From Williamsia muralis NBRC 105860 (lineage in GTDB: Bacteria > Actinomycetota > Actinomycetes > Mycobacteriales > Mycobacteriaceae), in NCBI RefSeq assembly GCF_001598915.1, contig NZ_BDAP01000012.1, positions 1 to 63,079 of the forward strand: DNA of 63,079 nucleotides, given 5' to 3'. Below are positions 28,923-39,988 of the stretch, piece after piece (within the stretch, counting starts at the first letter, position 1; each line of letters begins with the position of its first letter). The translations under genes and the position numbers were made by a program. The notes under the pieces were generated by a model, which saw only the letters and a program-made list of their open reading frames with translations, was not told the DNA's origin and searched no databases.

Positions 28923-30121
28923 AGGCACGCACGTGGCCACACCCATTGGTGACCGCCGGCACCACAGCGGGCGCGGCAATCGCTTTGGCCCCCGGCTCGC
29001 TGCCCCGCGAAGCACTGATCCAGGGCGTGCTGCTCGCGGCGTTCGCCGGCATCGGCGCCCTCATCGGCATGCTGGCGTCTCGCTTCGTCCCGTGGCCGGC
29101 CGCGCGCGCGAGGAAGGTCACTGCCGTCGCCGGGGGCCTGGTCATCGTTGCGATGTTCGTACAGATGATCTGGTGGCAACTCGGGTTGCGATGGGCTCTG
29201 GGCACGGAGACCCTCGACCTCGGATGGGTGGCCGTGGCCGCCGCGCCCTCCGGGTTGGTGGCCGTGGGTGTTGCCCTGCCTTCCCGTATCCGCATGATCG
29301 GCGCGGTGCTGGCTGCCGCCATCGCGCTCTCGGTCGCCCCGTCGCCTGCCGGTGCTGCGGGGTCAGGCGAGTCTGTGGCGCACAAGTTCACCGCTATCGG
29401 CGCCCAATCAACATCGCTACGGGTCTACGGGGAACTCGACACCCGCGACGTCACCGACCGCGCGCAGAATCTGGTGAAACGCTGGCAGGCCGCGGGTGGG
29501 ATGCACCGCAGTGCGGTGGTGGTCGCAGTACCCACCGGATCGGGGTGGGTGGACCCGGACGCTCTGGTCGGGATCGAGTCGCGGATGGCCGGAGATGTGG
29601 GAGTTGTTGCCCTGCAATACAGCGACATTCCGTCTTGGCAGGCTTTTCTGTCGAGTTCCGCACCGGCCCGCGACAGCGCTATCGCGGTCACGGCCGCGCT
29701 CATCGATGCGGTCAATCGGTCGGCCTCGCCCAGCCGCCCACACATCTACCTCTACGGCCAGAGTCTGGGCGCGGTCGGCGCCGACGCGGCACGGCAATGG
29801 GCGCAGGACAATCGTTCCGGCGCGCTGTGCCACACGGTGCTCGCGGGCGCCCCGGCGGGCACAGCGTCATTGTCGGCGCCGTCGACCACCGTGTTGGCGA
29901 ACGGATCGGATCCTGTGGTGCGCTGGTCCCCACGGTTGATCTGGCAGCCGCCGGCGCTGGCGTCCGGCATCACCCACGACTTGCCGACACCACCGTGGCT
30001 ACCGGTGGCCGGATTCGTCCAGGCCAGCGCGGACCTGATCGGGGCACTGTCGTTTCCCGCCGGTCACGGTCATCAGTACGGAACCGAACAGGGTCACGTC
30101 ATCCCCGTCTGCCCCCGATGA
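28919..30121 (+). CDS. Membrane-anchored alpha/beta hydrolase (Abhydrolase_9 family)
   Basis: A 400-aa protein. About four membrane segments lie in the first 150 residues (TAGTTAGAAIALAPGSL, VLLAAFAGIGALIGMLA). A serine hydrolase domain follows, with PTGSGWVDPDAL, LQYSDIPSWQAFL and the nucleophile in HIYLYGQSLGAVGADAA (GQSLG). The C-terminus has FPAGHGHQYG with the likely catalytic His. The family is actinobacterial (Rv1069c-like) with unknown natural substrate; lipids are likely. The ATG at 28919 overlaps the stop of the repaired phospholipase frame (ATGA), so the two were translationally coupled. Its own TGA lies in the arm of a REP-like palindrome. Confidence 0.85.
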   Translation: MKARTWPHPLVTAGTTAGAAIALAPGSLPREALIQGVLLAAFAGIGALIGMLASRFVPWPAARARKVTAVAGGLVIVAMFVQMIWWQLGLRWALGTETLDLGWVAVAAAPSGLVAVGVALPSRIRMIGAVLAAAIALSVAPSPAGAAGSGESVAHKFTAIGAQSTSLRVYGELDTRDVTDRAQNLVKRWQAAGGMHRSAVVVAVPTGSGWVDPDALVGIESRMAGDVGVVALQYSDIPSWQAFLSSSAPARDSAIAVTAALIDAVNRSASPSRPHIYLYGQSLGAVGADAARQWAQDNRSGALCHTVLAGAPAGTASLSAPSTTVLANGSDPVVRWSPRLIWQPPALASGITHDLPTPPWLPVAGFVQASADLIGALSFPAGHGHQYGTEQGHVIPVCPR

Positions 30122-30180
30122 TGTGGCCTTATGGCGTACCCCACCTGGGGTTTTCGTCGCCAGAAGGGCACATCATCGGG
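30114..30180. repeat. REP-like palindrome, copy B (between the hydrolase gene and gatA)
   Basis: The arms at 30114-30136 and 30158-30180 pair over 21 of 23 positions. The right arm contains AAGGGCACATCATCGGG, identical to copy A at 24979-25047. The loop shares CACCTGGG-N-TTTT with copy A. The element lies between convergent genes and contains the hydrolase stop codon, so it also acts as a likely terminator. Confidence 0.85.
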
Positions 30181-30189
30181 AGGTGGGGG

Positions 30190-31683
30190 TCAGACGATCG
30201 GGCCGCGGGCCGCCTCGTAGGCGGCGCCGACGCGATACAGCCTCTCGTCGGCCATCGACGGAGCCATGATCTGCAGTCCCACGGGCAGTCCATCGTCCTC
30301 GGACAACCCCGACGGCACCGACATAGCGCAGTTCCCGGCCAGGTTCACCGGGAGGGTGCAGAGGTCGAAGAGATACATTGCCAGCGGGTCGTCGACCTTC
30401 TCACCGATCGCGAACGCCGTTGTCGGAGTAGTCGGCGACACCAGGACGTCCACGGTCTCGTACGCCTTGGCGAAGTCGCGGGCGATGAGCGTGCGAACCT
30501 TTTGTGCCTGACCGTAGTACGCGTCGTAGTAGCCAGACGACAACGCGTAGGTTCCGATCATGATGCGTCGCTTGACCTCTGGACCGAAGCCGGCCGCACG
30601 GGTCATTGCCATCACCTGTTCGGCGCTGTGGCTGCCGTCGTCGCCGACCCGCAGTCCATATCGCATCGCATCAAATCGTGCGAGGTTGCTGGACACCTCG
30701 GACGGCAGGATCAGGTAGTAGGCACCGAGTGCGTAGGTGAAGTGCGGGCACGACACCTCGACCACTTCGGCGCCACGCTCACGCAATGACTCCACGGCCG
30801 CGTTGAACGAGGACAGCACGCCCGCCTGGTAACCGTCACCCTGCAATTCGGCGACGATGCCGACCTTGACACCTGAAAGGTCCTGCGAAGCGCCGGCTTT
30901 CGCGGCGGCAACCATGTCACCGACCGGTTGGTCGATCGACGTCGAATCCCGTGGGTCGTGCCCGGCGATCACCTGGTGCAGGAGCGCGGTGTCCAGCACG
31001 GTGCGCGCGCACGGTCCGCCCTGATCGAGCGACGAGGCACATGCCACCAGTCCGTACCGCGAGACGGTGCCGTATGTCGGTTTCACGCCCACGGTCCCGG
31101 TGACCGACGCCGGCTGACGGACAGAACCGCCGGTGTCGGTGCCGATGGCGAGCGGCGCCTGGAACGACGCCAGGGCCGCCGCACTGCCGCCACCCGATCC
31201 GCCGGGGATCTTTGTTGTGTCCCAAGGGTTTCGGGTGACGCCGTATGCCGAGTTCTCGGTGGACGATCCCATCGCGAACTCGTCCATGTTGGTCTTGCCG
31301 AGGATCGGGATGCCCGCAGCACGCAGCCGTGAGGTGACGGTGGCATCGTACGGAGGTACCCAGCCCTCGAGGATCTTCGAACCACAGGTGGTGGGCGCGT
31401 CGGTGGTGGTGAACACGTCCTTGAGGGCCAGAGGAACACCGGCAAGCGGCGATGCCGGGGACTCGCCCGCAGCAATGGACTTGTCGACGGCCGCGGCCGC
31501 CTGCAGTGCTTCGTCGGAATTGACGTGCAGGAAGGCGTTCAGCTCACCGTCCACCTCGGCGATCCGGTCGAGGTGCGCGCTGGTGACCTCCACGGCAGAC
31601 AGGTCACCGGCATGGATCTTCTCCGCCAGTTGGGCGGCGGACAGGCCGGTGATCTCGCCGGACTGGCGGGTGGGTGCGGTCAC
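30190..31683 (-). CDS. gatA: Asp/Glu-tRNA amidotransferase subunit A
   Basis: Glutaminase subunit that releases ammonia for amidation of misacylated tRNA. The 497-aa amidase-signature protein has the catalytic Lys in [10 protein letters not shown], the cis-Ser and nucleophile Ser in [14 protein letters not shown] (about residues 160-180), and [13 protein letters not shown]. The ATG overlaps the gatC stop by 4 nt. Rv3011c is the counterpart. The gene ends beside a palindromic repeat. Confidence 0.97.
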   Translation of the reverse strand: MTAPTRQSGEITGLSAAQLAEKIHAGDLSAVEVTSAHLDRIAEVDGELNAFLHVNSDEALQAAAAVDKSIAAGESPASPLAGVPLALKDVFTTTDAPTTCGSKILEGWVPPYDATVTSRLRAAGIPILGKTNMDEFAMGSSTENSAYGVTRNPWDTTKIPGGSGGGSAAALASFQAPLAIGTDTGGSVRQPASVTGTVGVKPTYGTVSRYGLVACASSLDQGGPCARTVLDTALLHQVIAGHDPRDSTSIDQPVGDMVAAAKAGASQDLSGVKVGIVAELQGDGYQAGVLSSFNAAVESLRERGAEVVEVSCPHFTYALGAYYLILPSEVSSNLARFDAMRYGLRVGDDGSHSAEQVMAMTRAAGFGPEVKRRIMIGTYALSSGYYDAYYGQAQKVRTLIARDFAKAYETVDVLVSPTTPTTAFAIGEKVDDPLAMYLFDLCTLPVNLAGNCAMSVPSGLSEDDGLPVGLQIMAPSMADERLYRVGAAYEAARGPIV

Positions 31684-31979
31684 TGTTCTTCTCCGAGGAT
31701 CTGCGGCACTGCGAACCGTCCCTGCTCGACCGAAGGTGCACCCGAGAGGGCTTCCTCGGTGGTGAGACTGGGCACGATGGTGTCGGGCCGTAAGACGTTG
31801 GCGATGTCTGCCGGATGTGCGGTGCCGGGGATGTCGGCCGCGGCGACCTCCGAGATGTTGGCGACGTGGGACAGAATCGAATCGAGCTGACCGGCGTAGT
31901 GGTCGAGTTCGTCGTCGGTCAGCGCCAGCCGCGACAGCCGGGCGAGATGCGCAACCTCATCACGCGAGATGGCAGACAC
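31680..31979 (-). CDS. gatC: Asp/Glu-tRNA amidotransferase subunit C
   Basis: Small 99-aa belt subunit that stabilises GatA on GatB. It has the typical [20 protein letters not shown] start and the [16 protein letters not shown] end. The start is the GTG at 31979, preceded by AAAGGG; the longer open frame upstream is not protein-like. The length equals that of mycobacterial GatC (Rv3012c). Together with gatA it forms a gatCA pair. Confidence 0.95.
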   Translation of the reverse strand: MSAISRDEVAHLARLSRLALTDDELDHYAGQLDSILSHVANISEVAAADIPGTAHPADIANVLRPDTIVPSLTTEEALSGAPSVEQGRFAVPQILGEEQ

Positions 31980-32086
31980 GAGAGATGCACCCTTTCTGTT
32001 CGAGGGCGGCCCACGATGATGTCGGCCCGAACCCCGGTCCAGACTAGTCGGCGCCGGTCCCCCGATCGCCTCAGGTGCCGCGAGCC

Positions 32087-32653
32087 CTACAACCAGCGTC
32101 TGAGTCGCGCGGTGATCCACGGCAGCAGCAGGTACACCATCAGCGGTGTGCTCACCAATGTGGCGATCAACGTCTTCACCACCAGCGGCGTGTCCCCCAG
32201 GTGGGCGATGATGCCGATGTTGATCGCCAGACTGAGCGGAAAGAAGCCGAGCCAGATGGTGATCGCCTGCTTCCAGCGTGGTGGCGGAGCGCCCATCACG
32301 CGTACCGCCTGCGTCAACGTGGACTGTGGCTCGAACCATCCTTCGATGCCGGACAGGCGATGGGTGGCGTACTCCACCGCGATCCCCTCCCCACGCGAGA
32401 GCCAGGCCTTGCGCACCGGCGACGACACCCAATCGTCGACCTGTGCGTGGTTCTCGAACCGGTACATGACGTAGTACTCGCCGGGCACCTTCGATGAGCG
32501 CAACCACCCTCCGCCGAGGAAGCCCGGGAATGTCCGGGCCAGTGCGATTCCGGCGTCGGTCCAGGCGATGAAGTCGTGTTCTCGATCAGGCTCGATCCGG
32601 CGTGCCACGGACGTGGTCACGTCGGAATTATCGCGCGCATCGTCGATTGCCAT
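32087..32653 (-). CDS. Antibiotic-biosynthesis-monooxygenase-like protein with membrane tail
   Basis: A 188-aa protein. Residues about 12-105 form a ferredoxin-like ABM domain ([23 protein letters not shown], then [17 protein letters not shown]). They are followed by two to three hydrophobic segments ([34 protein letters not shown]). This is the COG3224-type architecture. The catalytic role is unknown; small ABM proteins can be cofactor-free oxygenases or heme-degrading. The start ATG 32653 is chosen by domain extent, and no good ribosome site or -10 was found. It is divergent from a YbjQ gene. Confidence 0.75.
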   Translation of the reverse strand: MAIDDARDNSDVTTSVARRIEPDREHDFIAWTDAGIALARTFPGFLGGGWLRSSKVPGEYYVMYRFENHAQVDDWVSSPVRKAWLSRGEGIAVEYATHRLSGIEGWFEPQSTLTQAVRVMGAPPPRWKQAITIWLGFFPLSLAINIGIIAHLGDTPLVVKTLIATLVSTPLMVYLLLPWITARLRRWL

Positions 32654-32749
32654 CCGGTCATTATCGAGCCCGACCGGCAACCGCCCCGAACTCTGGGCCC
32701 GCCTCGTGATCAGGCGAATATCCGGCGGGCGGATGATGGGTCGCCGACG

Positions 32750-32755
32750 TATCGT
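32750..32755 (+). promoter_or_regulatory. -10 hexamer, leaderless start of the YbjQ gene
   Basis: TATCGT lies 7 nt before ATG 32763. There is no ribosome site. Confidence 0.55.
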
Positions 32756-32762
32756 CTCGTTC

Positions 32763-33104
32763 ATGATCATCGTCACAACAAACGACATCCCCGGCTACCG
32801 GATCACCTACACCTTCGGCGAGTGCTTCGGGCTGACCGTCCGGTCACGCAACATCGGATCGAACCTCGGTGCCGGCTTCAAGGCGATGGCGGGTGGCGAA
32901 CTCAAGGGAGTCACACAGCTACTCCACGATTGCCGTCAGGAAGCACTGCAGCGCTTGGCGACCGAGGCGCAGCAACGCGGCGCGAACGCCGTGGTGGCGT
33001 TCCGGTTCGAGACCACCGAGTTCGGTGGAACCGGTATCGAGGTGTGCGCGTACGGCACGGCAGTAGGCGTCGAGGCGCTCCCCGGGACCACTCCTCCGGC
33101 CTGA
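32763..33104 (+). CDS. YbjQ/UPF0145 family protein
   Basis: A 113-aa protein starting MIIVTTNDIPGYRITYTFGE. It has the family's central glycine-rich segment (RNIGSNLGAGFKAMAGGELKG), a long helix with RQEALQRLATEAQQRGANAVV, and the C-terminal strand EVCAYGTAV. YbjQ proteins form rings and are annotated as putative metal-binding, but the role is unproven. The start is set by the leaderless -10. A longer frame upstream is not protein-like. Confidence 0.85.
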   Translation: MIIVTTNDIPGYRITYTFGECFGLTVRSRNIGSNLGAGFKAMAGGELKGVTQLLHDCRQEALQRLATEAQQRGANAVVAFRFETTEFGGTGIEVCAYGTAVGVEALPGTTPPA

Positions 33105-33172
33105 CCGCCAGGCCACTGAGCGCCGGCCACTGAGGGCGCGCCACACGGCAGGGCCGACGTAGCGGTGGGAGA

Positions 33173-33838
33173 ATGTCGACCGTGTCCTATCTGCTGCGCG
33201 TCTACCTCCAGGACCGACCCGGATCCTTGGGCCTCCTGGCCGTTTCCCTGGGTTCGATCGGTGCCGACATCCTGTCGCTCGACGTTGTCGAACGCGGCGA
33301 AGGGTACGCAGTCGATGACATCGTCGTCGAGGTTCCGCGCAGCTCGCTGCCCGACACCCTGATCACTGCCGCAGAAAAGGTTGATGGCGTGCGGGTGGAT
33401 TCGATCCGCCCGTACACCGGCATCCTCGAGACCCACCGGGAACTCGAGTTGGTCAACGAGATCGCGGCCGCCGGCCGCGATCGGCTACAGGTTCTGGTCG
33501 AGGCGGCCCCCCGGGTTCTGCGGGTTGCATGGGCCACCATCATCACCTCAGGCGCCAACGGGGCGATCCAGCTCTTCGGGAGCTCTGGCGCCCCGGAAAC
33601 CCAACTCACCGATGCGAGTTGGCTGCCGATCGACCACGAGGCCGAACTGGATCCGGAATCGCCATGGGTGCCGCAGTCCTGGCGCGACATGGACACTCGG
33701 CTGGCCGCAGCGCCCATCGGGTCACCGGGCAAGGCGTTACTCCTCGGTCGACCGGGTGGCCCGGACTTCCGTCCGTCCGAAATTGCCCGGATCGGCTACC
33801 TCGCGAAGATCGTGACGACGGTGCTCAAACAACCGTGA
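33173..33838 (+). CDS. ACT domain-containing protein
   Basis: A 221-aa cytoplasmic protein. The N-terminal ACT domain (SYLLRVYLQDRPGSLGLLAVS, residues about 4-75) resembles amino-acid-sensing domains. The remaining 140 residues form an uncharacterised domain (LVEAAPRVLRVAWATIITSG). The ATG at 33173 follows GGGAGA. It corresponds to Rv3013 by position and type. The ligand is unknown. It converges with ligA. Confidence 0.85.
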   Translation: MSTVSYLLRVYLQDRPGSLGLLAVSLGSIGADILSLDVVERGEGYAVDDIVVEVPRSSLPDTLITAAEKVDGVRVDSIRPYTGILETHRELELVNEIAAAGRDRLQVLVEAAPRVLRVAWATIITSGANGAIQLFGSSGAPETQLTDASWLPIDHEAELDPESPWVPQSWRDMDTRLAAAPIGSPGKALLLGRPGGPDFRPSEIARIGYLAKIVTTVLKQP

Positions 33839-33861
33839 TCTGGTCGGCCGCGTCATCAGTC

Positions 33862-36054
<2,193 letters not shown>

Positions 36055-36090
36055 TCAGTAAGAACCGCGCGGTGGAGACCCCGCAGTGCT

Positions 36091-37095
36091 CTAGCGGCCG
36101 ATGGATCGTAGGTAGTTCCCGACCGTGACCACAGCCTGCGGATTCCTGGGGCCCTCCACCAAGGCGGCGTAGGGCAGCGAGATGATGTGTCCCTCTCGAA
36201 CCGCGGTCGAACCCGACATCAACGGGTGCGATTCGAGCTGACGGATCTTCGCGGCGACGGAGTCGGCCGGCCCCGCCCCGTAGTCGACGATGATGATGAC
36301 CTCGGGATCACGCTGGGCGGCGGCCTCCCACGAGGTGGTGGTCCACGAGTCGTTCAGGTCATCGAAGATGTTGCGGCCACCGGCCTCGGTGATGATCTGT
36401 TGGGGCGCAGCGGTTCTGCCCGAGGTGAAGGGTTCGGGGGCGGCACTGTCGAAGAGGAAGACCCTGGCCGGGTCACGGTCTCGCGGCACAGCCTCGTTCA
36501 CCCCGCGCACCAGGGTCCGGTACTCCTCCACCAGGTTGTCCGCACGCTCGCGGACCCCGAAGATGTCGCCGAGGTTCTTCAGATCGGCATAGAGCGCATC
36601 GAACGGCGACATGATCCCCCGGCGCGTTGTTCCGGGCTGACGACATGCCTCGGTGAGTTGGTACGGGACGGCGCCGATCTGCTTGATCCAGTCCGGTGTG
36701 AGGCCGGTCGACTCCCGGAAGCCGTAGTTCCACCCGGCGAAGACGAAATCGGGGTCGGCGGCCTGCACGATCTCCCGGGTGAATGCCTTGCCCAGTTCGG
36801 GGGTCGATTCGAAATCCGCCTTCCAGGGCGAGGTCTGCACGTCCCGTTCTTTGCCGGGATACGTGGTGTACCCGACGAGCCGGTCGGCCAGTCCGAGCGA
36901 GAACATCATCTCGGTGATGCCGGTGTCATTGGTCACCACACGAGTCGGCGTCCCCGATACCGTCAGTGGCGCACCGCAATTCGTCACCGTCACCGTGGGC
37001 CCGCCGGACGGGGCCTCCTGCTCCACGTCGGCGCCGCACGCGCTGACTGCCACCGCCATCACGATCATCGCAAGGGCACAGCGATTTCGGTACAT
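36091..37095 (-). CDS. btuF: ABC transporter substrate-binding lipoprotein, cobalamin type
   Basis: A 334-aa lipoprotein with the lipobox VSAC (Cys at about residue 20). It has the two-lobed BtuF/FepB fold joined by one helix (TRVVTNDTGITEMMFSLGLADRLVGYT, then ADPDFVFAGWNYGFRESTGL). It captures a corrinoid outside the membrane and passes it to the permease. The ATG directly follows the ATPase stop. The B12 assignment rests on the cobalamin riboswitch ahead of the operon; the protein family alone also fits siderophores. Confidence 0.85.
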   Translation of the reverse strand: MYRNRCALAMIVMAVAVSACGADVEQEAPSGGPTVTVTNCGAPLTVSGTPTRVVTNDTGITEMMFSLGLADRLVGYTTYPGKERDVQTSPWKADFESTPELGKAFTREIVQAADPDFVFAGWNYGFRESTGLTPDWIKQIGAVPYQLTEACRQPGTTRRGIMSPFDALYADLKNLGDIFGVRERADNLVEEYRTLVRGVNEAVPRDRDPARVFLFDSAAPEPFTSGRTAAPQQIITEAGGRNIFDDLNDSWTTTSWEAAAQRDPEVIIIVDYGAGPADSVAAKIRQLESHPLMSGSTAVREGHIISLPYAALVEGPRNPQAVVTVGNYLRSIGR

Positions 37096-37932
37096 TCAGC
37101 TCTCCTCGTGGTGAAGGGCGTGGGGTGTGCAATTCGGCACCGGCTTGTGCCCGTCGGAGACAGGCCCGTTGAGACCGTCGAAGATGATCTGGGGAACGCC
37201 GAGGCGGGGATGGGCGACGATGTGGCAGCCGATCGAGAACCACCGGTTGATCACGGTTTCGGTGAAGACCTCGTGAGGGGTCCCGGCACACACCACCGCG
37301 CCGTCGACGAGCACGAGGACACGGTCGCAGTACTGCGCGGCCAGATTGAGATCGTGCAATGCCGCTATCACCGTGATGCCCAACGCTTTTGCCGCCCCGA
37401 GCACGCCGTGTTGATGTTGCACGTCGAGATGATTGGTCGGTTCGTCGAGCACGAGCACCTGTGGTTCCTGGGCCAGAGCACGGGCGATCAGGACGCGCTG
37501 CTTCTCACCGCCGGACAGTGACGAGAACAATCGCGAGCGCAGATCCCCGGCATCGGCTTTGTCCATCGCCTCCCCGATGGCCTCGTCTTCGGCGGCACGG
37601 TCGCGGGCGACGATCCCGCTGTGTGGCAATCGCCCGGTGGCGACCACCTCGCGCGCTGTGAAGTCGAAGTGCAGGGTGTTGTCCTGGGTCAACGCGGCCA
37701 CTTGACGGGCATTCTCGCGCATGCTGATGGCACGAATGTCGCGCTCACCCACCATGATACGACCGTCGGACGGCTTCAACGCCCGATACAGACAGCGCAG
37801 CGTCGTGGATTTGCCGCTGCCGTTGGGCCCGACGATTCCGACGAACTGACCCGCCTCGACGGTCAGGTTCATGCCGCCCACCACCAGACGGCCGCCGATC
37901 TCGACGTCTACGTGATCGAACTGCACGCGCAT
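37096..37932 (-). CDS. btuD: ABC transporter ATP-binding protein, cobalamin type
   Basis: A 278-aa ATPase of the FepC/BtuD family. It has Walker A GPNGSGKST (about residue 36), Q-loop, signature LSGGEKQRVLIARAL, Walker B VLVLDEPTNHLD and the switch His in AALHDLNLAAQ. The ATG shares one base with the permease stop (TGATG), so translation is coupled. It drives import through the BtuC-like permease. Confidence 0.88.
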   Translation of the reverse strand: MRVQFDHVDVEIGGRLVVGGMNLTVEAGQFVGIVGPNGSGKSTTLRCLYRALKPSDGRIMVGERDIRAISMRENARQVAALTQDNTLHFDFTAREVVATGRLPHSGIVARDRAAEDEAIGEAMDKADAGDLRSRLFSSLSGGEKQRVLIARALAQEPQVLVLDEPTNHLDVQHQHGVLGAAKALGITVIAALHDLNLAAQYCDRVLVLVDGAVVCAGTPHEVFTETVINRWFSIGCHIVAHPRLGVPQIIFDGLNGPVSDGHKPVPNCTPHALHHEES

Positions 37933-38969
37933 CAGATCTGCACCATCGATGCATCACGGCGTTTCATCAAGAACACGAACACCGGTACCCCGACTGCCGC
38001 GGTGATCGCCCCCAGTGGCAGTTCCTGGGGCGGTACCACCGTGCGCGACAACAGGTCGGCAGAAACGAGGAAGACGGCGCCGAGCAAGGGCGTCACGATG
38101 ATGAGTCGCCGGTGATCGGCGCCGACGAGCAGTCGCGCCACGTGTGGGACGACCAGACCGACGAATCCGACCGCGCCACACACGGACACGAAACAACCCG
38201 TCATCGCGGCCGCGATGACGAACAGGAGGATCCTGAACCGCGATGCGTTCAGTCCCAGTGCGGCACTGACCTCGTCGCCCATCGACAACGCGTTCAGGCG
38301 TCGCGCGCACAGGGCGATGGACACCATTCCCACCGCGGCGACGACCACCACCAGTGGAACCATGCCCCAGCTTACGCCCGACAGGCTCCCCAGGAGCCAG
38401 AACATCACGCTGCGCGCACCGTCACCTTGCGGCGCCATGAAGATCAGGACGGTGGTGACCGCCGAGAAACCGTATCCGAGCGCCGTTCCCGTCAACACGA
38501 GCCGCAGAGGCACCAATCCGGCTGCCGATCTCGCCATCAGATAGACGAGGGCGGTGGCACCGAGGGCGCCCAGGAACGCTGCGGTACTCAGCGCGTAGAT
38601 GCCCAGCGCACCAAAAGTGCCGAACAGGACAACCGCGGTTGCGCCCACGGATGCCCCCGACGAGATCCCGAGGACATACGGGTCCGCCAATGCGTTGCGC
38701 ACCATCGCCTGTACGAGCAGACCCACAGCACTGAGTCCGGCCCCGACGAACATTGCCACGATCAGTCGCGGCATTCTGGAATCGCTCACTATCCGGTAAT
38801 TGGGCACGTCGTCCGCGGATATTGCGCCTCCGACCAACTCGGCCCAGAGGAACGAGGTGGTGTCGCGCCAGGGAACGTGAACGGTACCGAACATGAGTGC
38901 CACCACCGACACAGCGACCAGCGCAAGACACAACCCGACCACCAACGCAGTCACCGAATGAGGGCGCAT
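37932..38969 (-). CDS. btuC: ABC transporter permease, FecCD/BtuC type
   Basis: A 345-aa membrane permease with about nine to ten segments. It has the family signatures LGISSGASVGATAVVLFG and the cytoplasmic-loop GAVGFVGLVVPHVARLLVGADHR. It is the first gene after the riboswitch. The start used is ATG 38969, preceded by GGAAAG; an in-frame ATG at 39014 is possible. Corrinoid specificity is inferred from the riboswitch. Confidence 0.87.
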   Translation of the reverse strand: MRPHSVTALVVGLCLALVAVSVVALMFGTVHVPWRDTTSFLWAELVGGAISADDVPNYRIVSDSRMPRLIVAMFVGAGLSAVGLLVQAMVRNALADPYVLGISSGASVGATAVVLFGTFGALGIYALSTAAFLGALGATALVYLMARSAAGLVPLRLVLTGTALGYGFSAVTTVLIFMAPQGDGARSVMFWLLGSLSGVSWGMVPLVVVVAAVGMVSIALCARRLNALSMGDEVSAALGLNASRFRILLFVIAAAMTGCFVSVCGAVGFVGLVVPHVARLLVGADHRRLIIVTPLLGAVFLVSADLLSRTVVPPQELPLGAITAAVGVPVFVFLMKRRDASMVQI

Positions 38970-39105
38970 CGCCGCACTTTCCGCTGTACCGGATGCCGGC
39001 CGACCCGTACGCATGCGTCAGCGAATGAAGGCGCGCGCGAGCACACCATCACCGCGTCAACCGTGTCCCTCGGAGTCGACGGGCGACCACGCCGGCGGCG
39101 CGGTC

Positions 39106-39300
39106 GCGTTGGCAGGTCTTCGGACTCGTGGACATGACACCGAATAGTCGGTGTCTCCTACCGGCGGTCGCTTCCCAGGCATACACCCAGTGCTGGTGAC
39201 CGCGTTCGTTTCCACTCACCGCTGCGGGGCAGTTCCGGATCTTCACCGGATTCCCTCTTACGATCCGCCGGTCACTGACCGGCGGAAACCAACGCCCGGT
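39106..39300 (-). ncRNA. Cobalamin riboswitch upstream of btuCDF
   Basis: The reverse strand shows the class I/II cobalamin aptamer. The order is the hairpin CCGCCGGTCAGTGACCGGCGG, GAGGGAATCCGGTGAA, ATCCGGAACTGCCCCGCAGCGG, TGCCTGGGAAGCGACCG, and a closing GTCCGAAGACCTGCC (a B12-box-like end). About 140 nt separate it from the first codon. Directly after it, GCGACC and GGTCGC (39078-39108) can form a hairpin that may be the expression platform. Binding of adenosyl- or methylcobalamin should turn the operon off. Confidence 0.9.
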
Positions 39301-39340
39301 CAACCTAACATTTCACCGGCACCCGAACAGACACCGGTTC

Positions 39341-39346
39341 TAGACT
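39341..39346 (+). promoter_or_regulatory. -10 hexamer, leaderless start of the YjbR-family gene
   Basis: TAGACT lies 6 nt before ATG 39353. Confidence 0.55.
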
Positions 39347-39352
39347 GTCGCC

Positions 39353-39757
39353 ATGCCCCACCCGATCATGTACTCCGATGACGACCCGGTCCTGATTCGA
39401 CTGCGCACCATCGCCCTCGCGTTCCCGGATGCGACGGAGAAGATCGCACACGGTCGCCCGACGTTCCGCGGCGCGAAGATGTTCGGCATGTACGGCGGCG
39501 GGGTCAAAGGTGGACCCCAGTTCGAGCAATCGCTGCTGTTCAAGGTGGAGCAGACCGAACGCGTTGCACTGGAACAAGACTCGCGATTCTTCTATCCGGC
39601 GTACGTGGGACCGTACGGATGGATGGGGATCGACCTGTCGGCACGGCCGGACTGGACGGAGGTGGCCGAACTACTCGATGCCAGCTACCGCTCTGTCGCG
39701 ACCAAGAAGCTGATCGCCCGGCTCGACGCCGGCGAGCGCCCCGACGAACTGACCTGA
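39353..39757 (+). CDS. MmcQ/YjbR-family protein
   Basis: A 134-aa protein of the YjbR fold, a DNA-binding-like cystatin-type domain. It has the family features LRTIALAFPDATEKIAHGRPTFR, FGMYGGG, LLFKVE and the YGWMGIDL strand. The C-terminus is the typical VAELLDASYRSVATKKLIARL. The function is not known for the family. The start is set by the leaderless -10. It is divergent from the riboswitch. Confidence 0.85.
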   Translation: MPHPIMYSDDDPVLIRLRTIALAFPDATEKIAHGRPTFRGAKMFGMYGGGVKGGPQFEQSLLFKVEQTERVALEQDSRFFYPAYVGPYGWMGIDLSARPDWTEVAELLDASYRSVATKKLIARLDAGERPDELT

Positions 39758-39988
39758 CGTCATCGCTCGGTTGCTGCGCCGGGGCCGAACTCATCACCAT
39801 CCTCTGCGGGCTGGGGCCCCGCATCGTCACGGCCATGGCACGGGAGCGGCCAGATGAAAGTGCCGCCCTGCATCGCGGTTCGAACCCGCGTCGGTCTCGC
39901 GCATATCCGTGCGCGGCAGGCGAAGTTGTCCATACCTCATCAGAGGCTGCGCAGACGATGAATGTTCCCGATCGACCGGGCCGGGTCG
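39758..39988. other. Intergenic region without a recognised gene
   Basis: A 231-nt gap between converging genes. It contains the palindrome GGTTCGAACC within CGCGGTTCGAACCCGCG (39874-39890) and a GCGCA/TGCGC hairpin nearby. No open frame with protein-like composition or ribosome site is seen. Confidence 0.4.

Noticed and set aside
39874-39890. CGCGGTTCGAACCCGCG resembling a tRNA T-arm
   Set aside because: It is an almost perfect palindrome. The flanks cannot form acceptor, D or anticodon arms on either strand, so no tRNA is present.
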